A DNA stretch of 64,000 nt, taken from NCBI GenBank assembly GCA_039105265.1, contig JAPFFF010000003.1, positions 7,564,001-7,628,000 of the forward strand, in the 5' to 3' direction. Positions within the stretch are counted from its first letter, which is position 1; each line of letters starts with the position of its first letter. A model generated the notes under the pieces. It was not told where the DNA came from, searched no databases, and worked only from the letters and a program-made list of their open reading frames with translations. The DNA is from Tritrichomonas musculus (taxonomy: Eukaryota; Parabasalia; Tritrichomonadida; Tritrichomonadidae). Of the stretch, positions 19,605-29,599 are shown piece by piece. The position numbers were made by a program, and so were the translations under genes.

Positions 19605-20075
19605 ATGTCTGTTAAGAGCTTCGTCGAAACCATTCATCCAATCAACACTGATAAACTCTATGTGTATCTCGATAGTAAGATCTATCCAAACGAGTTCGGT
19701 ATCAGTGTTCGTCCATTACTCGTCAAATACGGATCAACTGTTATAGATATGTCCAAGATGATCGACATGTTTGGTAAGGTTCCATACATCACCGTGAAAG
19801 AGAATCGTTTTCGATCAGTATATAGAGATCCAATGTTGATGACAATCGATTTGAAACCAAAACAATACAAAGACAACAATTATTATCAATACTTCATCGA
19901 TAAACTATGTTTACACTCCGAATTGAAGAGATATGAAGTGATCTACAACAAAGCTCATAAAGTCATCTCTGAATATAAACAAACGATCACTAAGAGTCAA
20001 TCAGTTGATGATTTCCGTGAGATTGATAAAGATGACGATACTATGTACTCCGCTAAAGCGGATGAACCAATCTAA
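19605..20075 (+). CDS. Unknown 156-aa protein
   Basis: An ATG at 19605 (context AAACAATG, T-run upstream) is preferred to the GTG 12 bases earlier. The protein starts MSVKSFVETIHPINTDKLYVYLD and has a beta-rich first half, a basic Tyr-rich helix region (KPKQYKDNNYYQYFIDKL) and an acidic tail ending KADEPI. No family was recognised and there is no counterpart in the inner element. It is the last gene of the polymerase-side cluster, followed by about 790 bp of noncoding sequence. Confidence 0.55.
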   Translation: MSVKSFVETIHPINTDKLYVYLDSKIYPNEFGISVRPLLVKYGSTVIDMSKMIDMFGKVPYITVKENRFRSVYRDPMLMTIDLKPKQYKDNNYYQYFIDKLCLHSELKRYEVIYNKAHKVISEYKQTITKSQSVDDFREIDKDDDTMYSAKADEPI

Positions 20076-20866
20076 ATGGATTCATTCTATTTTTGATCAA
20101 AAAATACAAAAACCAACTGTCTTCGTAGATGCGTCATGCATTCGATATGAGATGATACGTACCCGGGATGATACCACCCCATAAAGAGAAACAATATGCA
20201 TCTACTCGGTTGGGGAAGAGACTGGAAGTCTTTTCATTACGAGGATTACATTTGTCGACAAATGCTTCTGTGTTATCTATACCACAAGTAATAGTTTACC
20301 CAAGGTGTTTAGTTCGCTAGGGTTCTATCACAAATATGATACAAAATAACACAGAAAAGTGGTACAGCAGCGAATCGAACCAGTGTTCCGGACCACCGAT
20401 TCATGACTCTACCACTATACCCGTTAGCGCTAACGTTTATTAGATATTGATTTACTATTTATTCTGTTCCAGCTATATTCCATCACGATATATTCCATCA
20501 TAATTATCCAAAATTTTTCAAAAATAGTTTTCATATCACATGTCAAAAATTATGTATAATAATGACTGTTTGGAGCTTGAAAAGTCGACTACGAGAATTA
20601 TCGTACTCGAAATATCGTTAATGAAAACCATTGTTTTTGATACAAAATGGATCTTAAAACGAGTAATCTGTGAATCGTGATATCTATGTTGATTTCTATC
20701 GAAAATCCACTGTTTCGAACCTCTAAACGCTAGTGCGGAATTCCCCGTCTAGACATATCGTTAATGAAAACCACTCTTTATACGACATTTCGACCATTAT
20801 GTAACGTTCATCATAATTAACATCAAACTATTTATAATCGAATATTTTATCACGTAAACAAATAAC
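20076..20866. ncRNA. Noncoding structured region of the outer Polinton
   Basis: There is no ORF, but paired segments are dense. CCAACTGTCTTCGTAGATGC (20112-20131) complements GCATCTACTCGGTTGG further on. There is a small AGACT-GGA-AGTCT hairpin, a perfect 16-bp palindrome CATTTGTCGACAAATG (20249-20264), and an 11-bp perfect stem TTCTGTGTTAT/ATAACACAGAA (20266-20276 with 20346-20356). A tRNA-like segment follows. The lower half (20440-20866) is plainer and leads to the KilA-N gene. A structured RNA or a replication or packaging site are both possible. Confidence 0.4.
20361..20422 (-). ncRNA. tRNA-like sequence with A/B-box motifs (outer Polinton)
   Basis: On the minus strand a 62-nt segment has paired ends GGTATAG/CTGTACC. 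It has a D-arm-like AGTGGTAGAGTC (pol III A box), a T-loop-like GGTTCGATTC (B box), and a TTTT run just after. It is shorter than a tRNA, and the anticodon arm and T-stem do not pair properly, so it is not called as a functional tRNA. It could be a pol III transcript or a degenerate captured tRNA. Confidence 0.4.
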
Positions 20867-21646
20867 ATGTCAATAGCTAACAACAACAAACTCGTTTACG
20901 AACCTATCAACGAAGACTACGAATGGATTCAATACAATAAACAGTTACGTATCATCCATTCTGTCAACGATGATATGTATCAGGTTCAATCTATCATCAA
21001 CGCTTGTGAATCAACCAAACAAGCTACTAGATGGATCAATTCTGAAAGTAAATCGGAAATATTCGATGAAATCGTTAAGGTGCAGAAATGCACTTATGAC
21101 GAAATCGTTCAAAATCGTCGAAATTTGGCTCCTGGACTTAGAGGTTATTACATTCATAGATTACTCGTTAATTATGTAGCTATGTGGGCTTCGCCGAAAT
21201 ACGCTGTTCATATCTTCAAACTCCTGGATGAAATCGCTTCTAAAGAACGTAATGAATTAACCAAGATGGTTGAAGAGAAAGAGACTCAAATTATCAAACA
21301 ACAACCTCGGCTCGTACCGAAAAAGAAAGAGAATAGTTATAAATATCTAATATGGAAAGAAGATCAACCAGACGATCCAGATATGATTCTACTTCATCTA
21401 GTTAAACGTAATTGTCGTAGTTTTAGACAAGTATCGAAACACTTCAACAACAAAGATGAAAGATGGTTCTATCGTGATAACTTACCAATAGCTATGACTC
21501 CGAATGAAGATATCAAAGACTTAGTTCGTCGTACTTTACCGGGATCAGAATATGACATAGATGGAAGTACAATATTGACATACAAAGAACATCTACCGAT
21601 ATTGTATGAATCGATCACCAAATATTTCAATGAGTTTCAGAAGTGA
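20867..21646 (+). CDS. KilA-N domain DNA-binding protein
   Basis: A 259-aa protein. Residues about 20-125 match KilA-N: W..Y...LRIIHSVND..YQVQSIINACE, then a middle helix, then GYYIHRLLVNYVAMWASPKYAVHIFKLLDEI, the signature C-terminal part of the domain. A basic linker (PRLVPKKKENSYK) and an unassigned C-domain (about 150-259) follow. KilA-N proteins are common in large DNA viruses, phages and Polinton relatives, and are thought to bind DNA and regulate. It is absent from the inner element. It follows the structured noncoding region and precedes the basic zipper-like gene. Confidence 0.85.
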   Translation: MSIANNNKLVYEPINEDYEWIQYNKQLRIIHSVNDDMYQVQSIINACESTKQATRWINSESKSEIFDEIVKVQKCTYDEIVQNRRNLAPGLRGYYIHRLLVNYVAMWASPKYAVHIFKLLDEIASKERNELTKMVEEKETQIIKQQPRLVPKKKENSYKYLIWKEDQPDDPDMILLHLVKRNCRSFRQVSKHFNNKDERWFYRDNLPIAMTPNEDIKDLVRRTLPGSEYDIDGSTILTYKEHLPILYESITKYFNEFQK

Positions 21647-21687
21647 GTTGATTCGTATATGATTTTATTTTTTTATTTTCAACGCAA

Positions 21688-21972
21688 ATGACTATCAATA
21701 CCGACATCTTCAACGAAACAGACGTAATCAAATCATTACGATCCAAACAATCAGACGAATTAGTCACTGACGACAACGAACTACTCGCTGATGAACCAAC
21801 CACTCCATCCAAATCCAATCGTGGACGTAAACGTAAATACGCTACTGATGAAGAGAGAATCATCGCTAGACGCTTACAACAAAAACAATACCGTGAACGA
21901 AAGAAACAAGAGTTAGCTGAGTTACGCGCGTTGAAAGCTCGTCTCGACGCTGAATCCAAATCAAACGAGTAA
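21688..21972 (+). CDS. Basic leucine-zipper-like / AT-hook small protein
   Basis: A 94-aa protein with an acidic N-half, then NRGRKRKYAT (AT-hook-like) leading into a long basic helix, EERIIARRLQQKQYRERKKQEL. Hydrophobics follow (L..L..LKARL) and may form a short coiled coil. The layout resembles bZIP basic regions. A clear homologue is at 39176-39457 in the inner element, so it belongs to the core gene set. A role in DNA packaging or transcription is inferred. A T-rich block precedes the ATG. Confidence 0.65.
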   Translation: MTINTDIFNETDVIKSLRSKQSDELVTDDNELLADEPTTPSKSNRGRKRKYATDEERIIARRLQQKQYRERKKQELAELRALKARLDAESKSNE

Positions 21973-21977
21973 ATCCA

Positions 21978-22739
21978 TTAATGTAATTTCATTTTTGGGT
22001 TCTCTGATGGATTGACCTTAATGGTTACAAACATCGGACTCATAAGCTTAACAGGTTGATAATTGAAATCAACTAGTTCCAACTCTATCTGTTTGAATGA
22101 ATCTATGTTAACTATATTTTTGATCGGTTTACCATAGGTTTCGAAGTTCTGCATAATGGGGACTCCATGTCTAATAACATGATCGATACATGCTATAACA
22201 GATGGAGTGTATTCTTTATCATCGATGTTGGATTGGATAGCTTGACCTTGTTTCGATATCAGATATAACCTGTTATAGAAATCGAATATTGGTACATCGC
22301 AAGTAGTCGCAACATTTACTGGGAACACTTGATTGAGTGGGTGGTTATATAATCCAGTTATCAAAGACGCTCTATAAGATATAGATGTTATACGAAAGTT
22401 ATTCACATGTGGAGTTATTTCAATCTTACCAGTGCGACCATTAACAGCTACAGTCGCTATTGGATTATTATTCGCGTCAAGATGACGAAATATGCTGAAT
22501 ATATCAGCACCAGTAATGTGATTACTATCATGTAATCGACTAATTGATGCTCGTGGTGTATTTCTTCCATCGTTATCATCCCATTGAAGTACTACGTAAT
22601 CTTCATCAGTAATTACAAGCACATTTCTAGTATTTATCGATGCGACATGATATTCAATGTACTCACAATTCCATGGAATCTGTATATTAGATTGTAAGTG
22701 ACTGTAATCGGGACCAGTACTCTTTAATGACAAAAGCAT
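21978..22739 (-). CDS. Conserved 253-aa protein divergent from the fibre gene
   Basis: It starts MLLSLKSTGPDYSHLQSNIQIPW and is beta-rich, ending VTIKVNPSENPKMKLH. The homologue at 34897-35628 in the inner element shares the whole layout (N-terminal IDIPW, DYLI, the YTPS-I block after a Q-G segment, and a C-terminal KSPLFITLKI-like end). In both elements it lies head to head with a fibre-type gene, the two ATGs separated by under 20 bp. A single jelly-roll-like minor virion protein is conceivable, but the fold cannot be proven by eye. Confidence 0.65.
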   Translation of the reverse strand: MLLSLKSTGPDYSHLQSNIQIPWNCEYIEYHVASINTRNVLVITDEDYVVLQWDDNDGRNTPRASISRLHDSNHITGADIFSIFRHLDANNNPIATVAVNGRTGKIEITPHVNNFRITSISYRASLITGLYNHPLNQVFPVNVATTCDVPIFDFYNRLYLISKQGQAIQSNIDDKEYTPSVIACIDHVIRHGVPIMQNFETYGKPIKNIVNIDSFKQIELELVDFNYQPVKLMSPMFVTIKVNPSENPKMKLH

Positions 22740-22754
22740 TTTACATGGATTAAA
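22740..22754. promoter_or_regulatory. 15-bp divergent start region (outer element)
   Basis: Fifteen bases separate the minus ATG (22739) from the plus ATG (22755), and both starts read AAAATG. The equivalent pair in the inner element is 18 bp apart. Each promoter must therefore overlap the neighbouring gene. Confidence 0.5.
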
Positions 22755-25654
22755 ATGATTACACCATTATCCGTGCAAACACTATCTCTTGTTGATGAAG
22801 GTTATGATGTTAGAGTCGTAAATGATGAATTAAAGATCACTAAAGATGGATCACCTGATGATGTACGCATCAATTGTGTCTACACTAAGAATGAAATCGA
22901 TGAGATAGTACAGAACACCAAATCAGAGATTAATGATAACTCACTATTCAAACTCCGTGAATCCGATCAACTGTATCTATATAAACCATCATCTATAACT
23001 CAGACATCTAAATACTATGGAATGAATTGGGATATCGATCCAGATTATGAAATACCGCCACAAACTAATTTCGAGTTTAGAGATTATCTATTCGGTCACA
23101 CGTGGAGCATGACATGGGATGGAAACAAATGGGTTGGTAACAATGTAGTGAATCATTCATTCAACAAGCAGTCGACTTATACCAACAATTATGGTCATCC
23201 GGGATTGATAGTTCAACATACCGATCACATTGCTAAATGGATTAACTGTTTCCATGAATTACCTGTTTATCATCAAAATGTGAATTTCGCTACTATATTA
23301 GCCGAATATGTTACCAATTGGAGAGTCGTGTATAAAGATGGATATGTAATTCCTCTACCGGATAGTACTGAGATCACATTGGATTCTGCACCTACGTATG
23401 AGATTGAGGGTGTTAAATGTGATGTTCAAAATATTATAGTTAAGGTCCCTAGTAGTATCACAGCTGTGCACATGTTGTATATTCAAGCTGATATCAATAT
23501 TAATGGACACATTACTCCATTGAAGTGGGATTCACATCCAAGTCATCCAATAGTTGCGAATTGTCTACATACATGGATCGATAACCCAGTGATAGAATCA
23601 TTCACGTACGTACGCGAAGTTACACACTCTAACAAGTCGATTCTAGACAATCAATCCGCTAGTAAGAATCTTCACATCTATATCGAGAAAGAGTATTTCG
23701 AACAGAAACCAGATACCGCTGATGAAACGTACAATCCATTCGATATCATGATCACTCAACAGTTCTATGAAGTCAAACCAGATCCACGTGAATGTACTAC
23801 CATCACCACTGATAATAACATCTACTCATCGAAGATCATATGGGCTGATAACATCATGACTATGCGAAGAGATCTGAACGTAGTTGGTGGTACCGTTGAC
23901 GTACTCGCATATGACTACTCAGTATTACGTGCTATCATCAATGGTATCCAAGAACAACTTCGTTTACAAGCTGCGTATAACGAGTACATTGATTCAATTC
24001 GTAAAGGTTTAGCGATTGCTAGTGATATAATCACAATACTTTCAGGTGCAGTGAATATGGTTAAAGATCTATCAACTCTATCCATGACAGGTGAGAACAT
24101 GAACATCAACACATATCGAACTGAAGACTTTACATTCCCTGGAATGGGTGGACCGAATGACGATTACCCCGGCGGTAAACAACCGATTAGTGGTAAATTC
24201 CTCCTCGATATGGATACTAGCGCTGCTGGTCAAGTACTGAAACGATTCATTCCAACACAGACAGAGATTCCAGCAGCTACATCATCGTTAACTGCTACTG
24301 ATTTGGTACTAAACGCGATGAACTCGTTAACTCAGATCGGTACTACAACCACGACATTAATTGCTGGTGGATTGACATTAGATCGAGTACCGGAAATGAT
24401 TGATGGTGTAAGAACTATTCAACAATCGATACAAACTATTACTGATTCAGTTCGCGAATTGCGTCGTAGATGGAGAGAACATAGAGATAACACCATTGTT
24501 GATCACACAGTCGAAAACACTGATGAGATGGAACTAGATGATTTAGATGACGAAACACCAACAACTAGATTAACTCATGATACAACCACTAACGCTGGTA
24601 CTGGATTTGGTGATCATAATCTAGAATCATTATCGGATCTCACTGATGAAGAGTTGTTAGCGTTGAACTCATCTGATGTCCATGTTGATCAGATCGGTAA
24701 TGATCTCATACTCATAACGAGTGTAACTACTGGTGAAGTGGTTTATATCAGAAGACGTGATCATGTACAATCAATAACGACTCCAGAACGTATCAGATTC
24801 AATAGCAGACGTCGTGTAGATACCACCTCAACATGGTCTTATGATGGACGAACCGCGTTAGAAATAGAACAGATGTTATTGACTGATCGAATCCTATTCG
24901 AGAATACACATCCTGAACTCCAATTCGTTAGAAACAGTGATGTAGATACCGGTGTTGATTGGACTGAAGTGAGAGATTCGAGTGGTAGAACCGTTACGAT
25001 CATCGATGTAACCATGCTGACTCGTACATCAGTTGACGGTGATGGAATATCTGTTAACAATCATGGATCATCCGTTAACGTTAACTCAGATGGTATTCAC
25101 GTAAATGATGAAACTCGTGAACTCATCGCTAATGAATACAATGTGGTAGTAGTCAATCACGAACTTACTCCAACGGATGATGCTGATGTAGTCATCCCTG
25201 GAACCACTATCACACTTGGCGATATCGAACAGATTGATTGGTTTCAACGTCATAGACTCGCTAATGAGATCCATGGATTAAGATTCAGAGATTCGCGAAG
25301 CGAACTTGGTTCAACCAACAATGATGATCACACAGAAGTCGTTTACAAAAACAATGTTATTGGAGTTATCGATCGACGACATATCAATCAAGTAACCATC
25401 AATGATAATCAAATCACTCTCACTAATCCCGATAATCAACTAACACTCACTGATCATGATATTCAATGGATGAGAGATCACGATGAACAACATCGATCAA
25501 CATTACGTGGATTCATATCGAACATCAACAACCGATTAGAAGAGATCAACATGGATATGGAGTGGTTACTAGATCATCCGTCATTGACTGATCGTTATGT
25601 AGTCTGTAGAGGTTCACGTATATTGGTTCCAATAGTAGATGCTGTGTTGTATAT
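22755..25654 (+). pseudogene. Fibre-like gene, part left of the nested insertion (outer Polinton)
   Basis: Large modular protein. Residues about 1-70 form an N-terminal module with INCVYTKNEIDE. Next comes a module with ESDQLYLYKPS...WDIDPDYEIP...WDGNKWVGNN (about 70-140), and a second with QQFYEV.P...ADNIMTMRRDLNVVGGTVD (about 335-380). A hydrophobic and helical stretch, a Gly/Pro-rich linker and repeated beta-type segments follow. Related modules occur in all large fibre genes of both elements. The inner Polinton is inserted in this gene. Phage- or adenovirus-like fibres are the nearest analogy. The function as a host-attachment structure is inference. Confidence 0.7.
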
Positions 25655-25878
25655 AGTAGTATAGTATAGGCTGGGATTCATTCTTCACCCCAGCCTACAC
25701 TGCTCGCCACCAAGCTCAGGTACACCTTCGCTTGGGCCTCGCTACCCGGCCAAATACCCTCTGAAAACCTATCGTAAGTACACACCCTCTACTTTCACTA
25801 TTCCACCAATGTCATTTCCAAGGTATGGAGTAGTTTTTGAGCTTTCTAATGGTGTTTTTTGAATTCTACACCCGAAAA
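25655..25878 (+). repeat. Left TIR of the inner Polinton (224 bp)
   Basis: It matches 49478-49701 in inverse orientation. Near the tip it contains the hairpin AGGCTGGG/CCCAGCCT (25668-25696) and a second pair CCAAGC/GCTTGG (25710-25735). It is clearly more GC-rich than the surroundings. It has no ORF, unlike the outer element's TIR. Hairpins beside the tip could serve as the protein-primed replication origin or integrase recognition. Confidence 0.93.
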
Positions 25879-25900
25879 ATATCTATCAACTTTTTGTATT

Positions 25901-28900
25901 TCACAGTAATGAATGTATTTCATTCTTAGTGTTATCTTCAAGTAAGATACCATTTGATGTAAAGAATGTCGAATTAATCGCTATGAAATTAGCTGTTGCA
26001 TTAACCACTAAATTGCTACTACTTAATGGAAATTCAATATTGTTTAACCATATCTTAGTTGGTTCACATTGATATTCAAACTTAGGTGAATTATTAACGT
26101 TGAATGATATATTGATTTTGATTTCGTTTACACTGGTAACATTATCTCTGGTTTCATTATAAGTCAAATAGAGTGTTCCATCATATTCGTCAAGTTGTTT
26201 TTCGAATTGATAACGAATGCTATTACTATTCGGTACGCTGAATGTGTACTTAATTATTGTTAATTTATTCACTAACGCATCTAACCTAGCTTTTAATGAT
26301 TCGTTCTCATGTTGTAGATTTGATATCTGACTGTTCATTGTTACGATTTTAGTAACATTATCACCTACTAACTTGGCTAGATCTTGATGAGATTTAGCAT
26401 ATTTATTCAACTCACTCTTCAACGCATATCCATCGAGATCAACCATAGTAGCATAATCAGTCAAATCAACAGGTTCAGGAATCTCACTTTTCAATGCTAT
26501 TTTATCTTGTTTCAATATTCTTTCCGCTAATATTAATTTGGTATCAAAATAGTCTTCCCCGTTATCGATGTAAAAGCATAGACCATTACTATCGCTTTTA
26601 TAATAGGTCAAGTAATAAGTTGTTCCATCGATTTCAACATCGACATTAACTCCATCATCAGTAATAACACCATTATAATCAAACAAATAATCAAACTCTT
26701 TTACAAAACCATCGTTATTTGATATTGTTCCAACAAGGCGAATTCCACTATTCAATTTTATTTTGACTTCCCACGATCCTGAACTATCTTGTACATTTTC
26801 AAATGGCACTTCAATAGATTCTTTGTATATCAAATCATTTTTGCTTCGATATTTATTATCCGCTTCCTCTTTTGTATACAGGTTATCCATATTAACCATA
26901 TTATTTTTTAATTCATCTAATGCTTCATTTACTTCATCAACAGTTGGGAATTCATTTAAAGTCGTAGCTAGAGCTGTATCATTCTTTTCTATCTGCTCAT
27001 GTAATGTATCTATCTTCTTATGTAAAGCATCTATATCACAAGTATATGCTAAATCATTTGTAGTAAATTCCATTCTTCTTTTTGCTGTATTCTCTTTGAT
27101 GCTGATTCCACCAACTCTATGTTTATTTGGGTTTGATATAACAAATGTTTTGTCATTCATAGTGCAGCTAGGAAAATCAGTTGTTCCTTGGTAATTAATT
27201 GTTCCACCAGTAATATTAATAGTAACTATATTCTCTTCATAATCAACATCATTGTATTCACTAACTTTTTGCACCAAAAATCGTGCTTTGATTGTTCCAT
27301 CTGTGATAACATCTTCTGCTTCCAAATGGACCTCTCCATTAACAAATTTACCAACAACATCTATTATGTCATCTCTAACCAAATCTGTTGATGACACACT
27401 CTTCTCTACAGTAGTCGCTAATGTTTTTATCATTGGTTTCATCGTATGACGGAATCTCTTACACATATCTATTGTTGATGTTAATGTCATGGCTACTTTA
27501 GACGGATCATCAAGTTCATCAGTAAAGTTTATTTCATTAACAGGTACATACTCCTCATCGCACCAAGCTATTATTGCATTTAATTTATCTTTGTCTGTTG
27601 ATTTTGCTGTTGATCTTAATAATGATCTCTGAATTGGAACAGATACCATATCACCAAAGAATACATCAGCTCCAATATCAGGTAGTTCGTCAGTGAGCTT
27701 ACCAGCAATGTCTTCTACAACATTTGTACCAACATCAGACACCTTGGTTACAGTATTTATTAATTCCCTACCCCCAGTTTGTGCTGCTTTAGATGCAAAT
27801 GATAATGCTTTACCAGCAACACCTATACCAGTAGCACCTAATACACAACCAACAGCACCTAAAGCAATACCTATGTTAGCTTTCATATCTACCTTATCCA
27901 CTTCTTTTTGTAAATATTTTGTCTTCGCTGCTTGTTCTGCCATCTCTGAGTTCAATGTCTCTACATTGTTCTTTATATCTTTCACGTCATAAGAAACCAC
28001 ATCAACAGTATTTGTAACCATGTTTAGATCTGATCGCATAGTCATAATGTTATCAGCTGTAATTATCTTCGAAGAAGTAATATTGAAGTCCGTATACAAA
28101 GTTGTGGCTGCATCTGGTCTTGGAGTAATCTCATAAAATTGTTGTTGAATAATGTACTTAAAAGCATTTGTTGTTGGATCCCAGTTAACTTCTTCTATAG
28201 GATCCGTGTACTGTTGACGTAAATAGAGTTCGATATCTCTAGTCGCGATGTTAATGTTACTGCTGGACCAATAATAGTTAATTTTTTCAATACTATCTAA
28301 TTCAGCAATCAAATCTATGTCGTACCCATAATGTTCGTTCTTATGTAGTTCATCCCATCTAAAAGTAAGCTTGTTACTCGCTCCATCAAGTGACATATCG
28401 TAAACAATTTTGTCTATACGGTTCAACAACGACTCTACCTCTTCTTTATTACTGTTTTGGATCTGTAATTGTAGCGGTAAATAATCGTATCCTTCTTTAG
28501 TATATATCTCTACTGTTGAATCACATCTATCTATTTCTATGCTATGTGCAGAACCATTTGCCTCTGTACCATCTTTGAACAACAACTTTGTAGTGCCATT
28601 GGCGAACATCACTTTCATGAAATTTTCATTAGTATCATCCAACAACATCTTATTCCATTCACTACGTTTGCATCTGACATAGCATCCACTTGCTCCATAA
28701 TTATTTTTGTTTACACGAAGATATTGCTTACTGCTCTCTATTTTCCCATTGCTACGTCCTTGCATGTTCTCTCCAACCCATTTTGTTCCATCCCATATTA
28801 GGCTCCATCTATTACCAAAACAGTGTTCAGTAAATGTAAAATTAAGGTTAATGGGTATTGTATAATCATTTGGAATTCGATATATCATCTTGTAGTAATC

Positions 28901-29572
28901 AACTGAGTCGACATTCACTGTAGTTACGACACTTGGTTTATAAAAGTAATGAACATCTGATTCATACAACTGAAGAGCATTACGCGCATCTATTACATCA
29001 CACTTGACTACTGGCTTCTTCGCAACCATCGAGTCTTGCTTTAGTAAGTACTGTATCGATAGCTCCCCATTCATGTATAATGAATATGGATTCACACCGA
29101 GTCTAGTATCAAATGCTATAAAGAACTCAGGGCCGAATGTAGTCCAATGCGTGACCATACATTTAAGATCAGTACGACATGTAATACACGGACCTTTTGC
29201 TTGATGATTTTCAACGTATGCAGTAAATTCTTTCACTAGATTGCCTTCATAATCGTATATCACTTCTTTCCTAAGTATGAATTTGAATACGACAGTTACG
29301 TCAGGAGCAGCTATTATCTTATTTAGTACGTCATTTGACATATTAATTTTCAGGATGTTGTAGTTAGCCATCGACAGTGATTCATCTTTATAGGCTGTTA
29401 TGTTCTCATTTTTGATTTCATATTCAGGATAACCTTCTACTTCTTCAAACCAGCTTCCTCCTTGTACATATCCATCCAAATCACTCAGCGTTAATAATTC
29501 ACTTCCTTTCCTAGTAGCATCTCCTACCTTAAATTGTATGTCTCCAATGAATTTTGTTGTCGTCTCGTCCAT
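25901..29572 (-). CDS. Fibre-like protein 2 of the inner Polinton (1223 aa)
   Basis: Very large modular protein starting at an ATG after GACTTAA. Near residue 37 lies a NUMOD4-like phrase (FEEVEGYPEYEIKNENITAYK). About residues 200-270 hold an ESDVHYFYKPS...WDGTKWVGEN module, and about 475-530 a QQFYEITP...ADNIMTMRSDLN module. A glycine/alanine-rich hydrophobic stretch follows (ANIGIALGAVGCVLGATGIGVAG). The segment FTDELDDPSKVAMTLTSTI.MCKRFRHTMK, coiled-coil stretches and a beta-rich C-terminal region complete it. Genes of this sort are not in standard Polinton core lists. They most resemble trimeric tail fibres. The segment encoded at 26410-26860 is nearly identical to one in the outer element. 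Confidence 0.75.
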   Translation of the reverse strand: MDETTTKFIGDIQFKVGDATRKGSELLTLSDLDGYVQGGSWFEEVEGYPEYEIKNENITAYKDESLSMANYNILKINMSNDVLNKIIAAPDVTVVFKFILRKEVIYDYEGNLVKEFTAYVENHQAKGPCITCRTDLKCMVTHWTTFGPEFFIAFDTRLGVNPYSLYMNGELSIQYLLKQDSMVAKKPVVKCDVIDARNALQLYESDVHYFYKPSVVTTVNVDSVDYYKMIYRIPNDYTIPINLNFTFTEHCFGNRWSLIWDGTKWVGENMQGRSNGKIESSKQYLRVNKNNYGASGCYVRCKRSEWNKMLLDDTNENFMKVMFANGTTKLLFKDGTEANGSAHSIEIDRCDSTVEIYTKEGYDYLPLQLQIQNSNKEEVESLLNRIDKIVYDMSLDGASNKLTFRWDELHKNEHYGYDIDLIAELDSIEKINYYWSSSNINIATRDIELYLRQQYTDPIEEVNWDPTTNAFKYIIQQQFYEITPRPDAATTLYTDFNITSSKIITADNIMTMRSDLNMVTNTVDVVSYDVKDIKNNVETLNSEMAEQAAKTKYLQKEVDKVDMKANIGIALGAVGCVLGATGIGVAGKALSFASKAAQTGGRELINTVTKVSDVGTNVVEDIAGKLTDELPDIGADVFFGDMVSVPIQRSLLRSTAKSTDKDKLNAIIAWCDEEYVPVNEINFTDELDDPSKVAMTLTSTIDMCKRFRHTMKPMIKTLATTVEKSVSSTDLVRDDIIDVVGKFVNGEVHLEAEDVITDGTIKARFLVQKVSEYNDVDYEENIVTINITGGTINYQGTTDFPSCTMNDKTFVISNPNKHRVGGISIKENTAKRRMEFTTNDLAYTCDIDALHKKIDTLHEQIEKNDTALATTLNEFPTVDEVNEALDELKNNMVNMDNLYTKEEADNKYRSKNDLIYKESIEVPFENVQDSSGSWEVKIKLNSGIRLVGTISNNDGFVKEFDYLFDYNGVITDDGVNVDVEIDGTTYYLTYYKSDSNGLCFYIDNGEDYFDTKLILAERILKQDKIALKSEIPEPVDLTDYATMVDLDGYALKSELNKYAKSHQDLAKLVGDNVTKIVTMNSQISNLQHENESLKARLDALVNKLTIIKYTFSVPNSNSIRYQFEKQLDEYDGTLYLTYNETRDNVTSVNEIKINISFNVNNSPKFEYQCEPTKIWLNNIEFPLSSSNLVVNATANFIAINSTFFTSNGILLEDNTKNEIHSLL

Positions 29573-29599
29573 TTAAGTCCAAAAAAATAATTCTCTATT

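Noticed and set aside
26763-28801. Several plus-strand ORFs opposite the inner fibre genes (e.g. 26763-27194, 27693-27992, 28544-28801)
   Set aside because: They are antisense shadows: Ser/Cys/Phe-rich composition, no start signature, and fully inside better-supported minus-strand genes.
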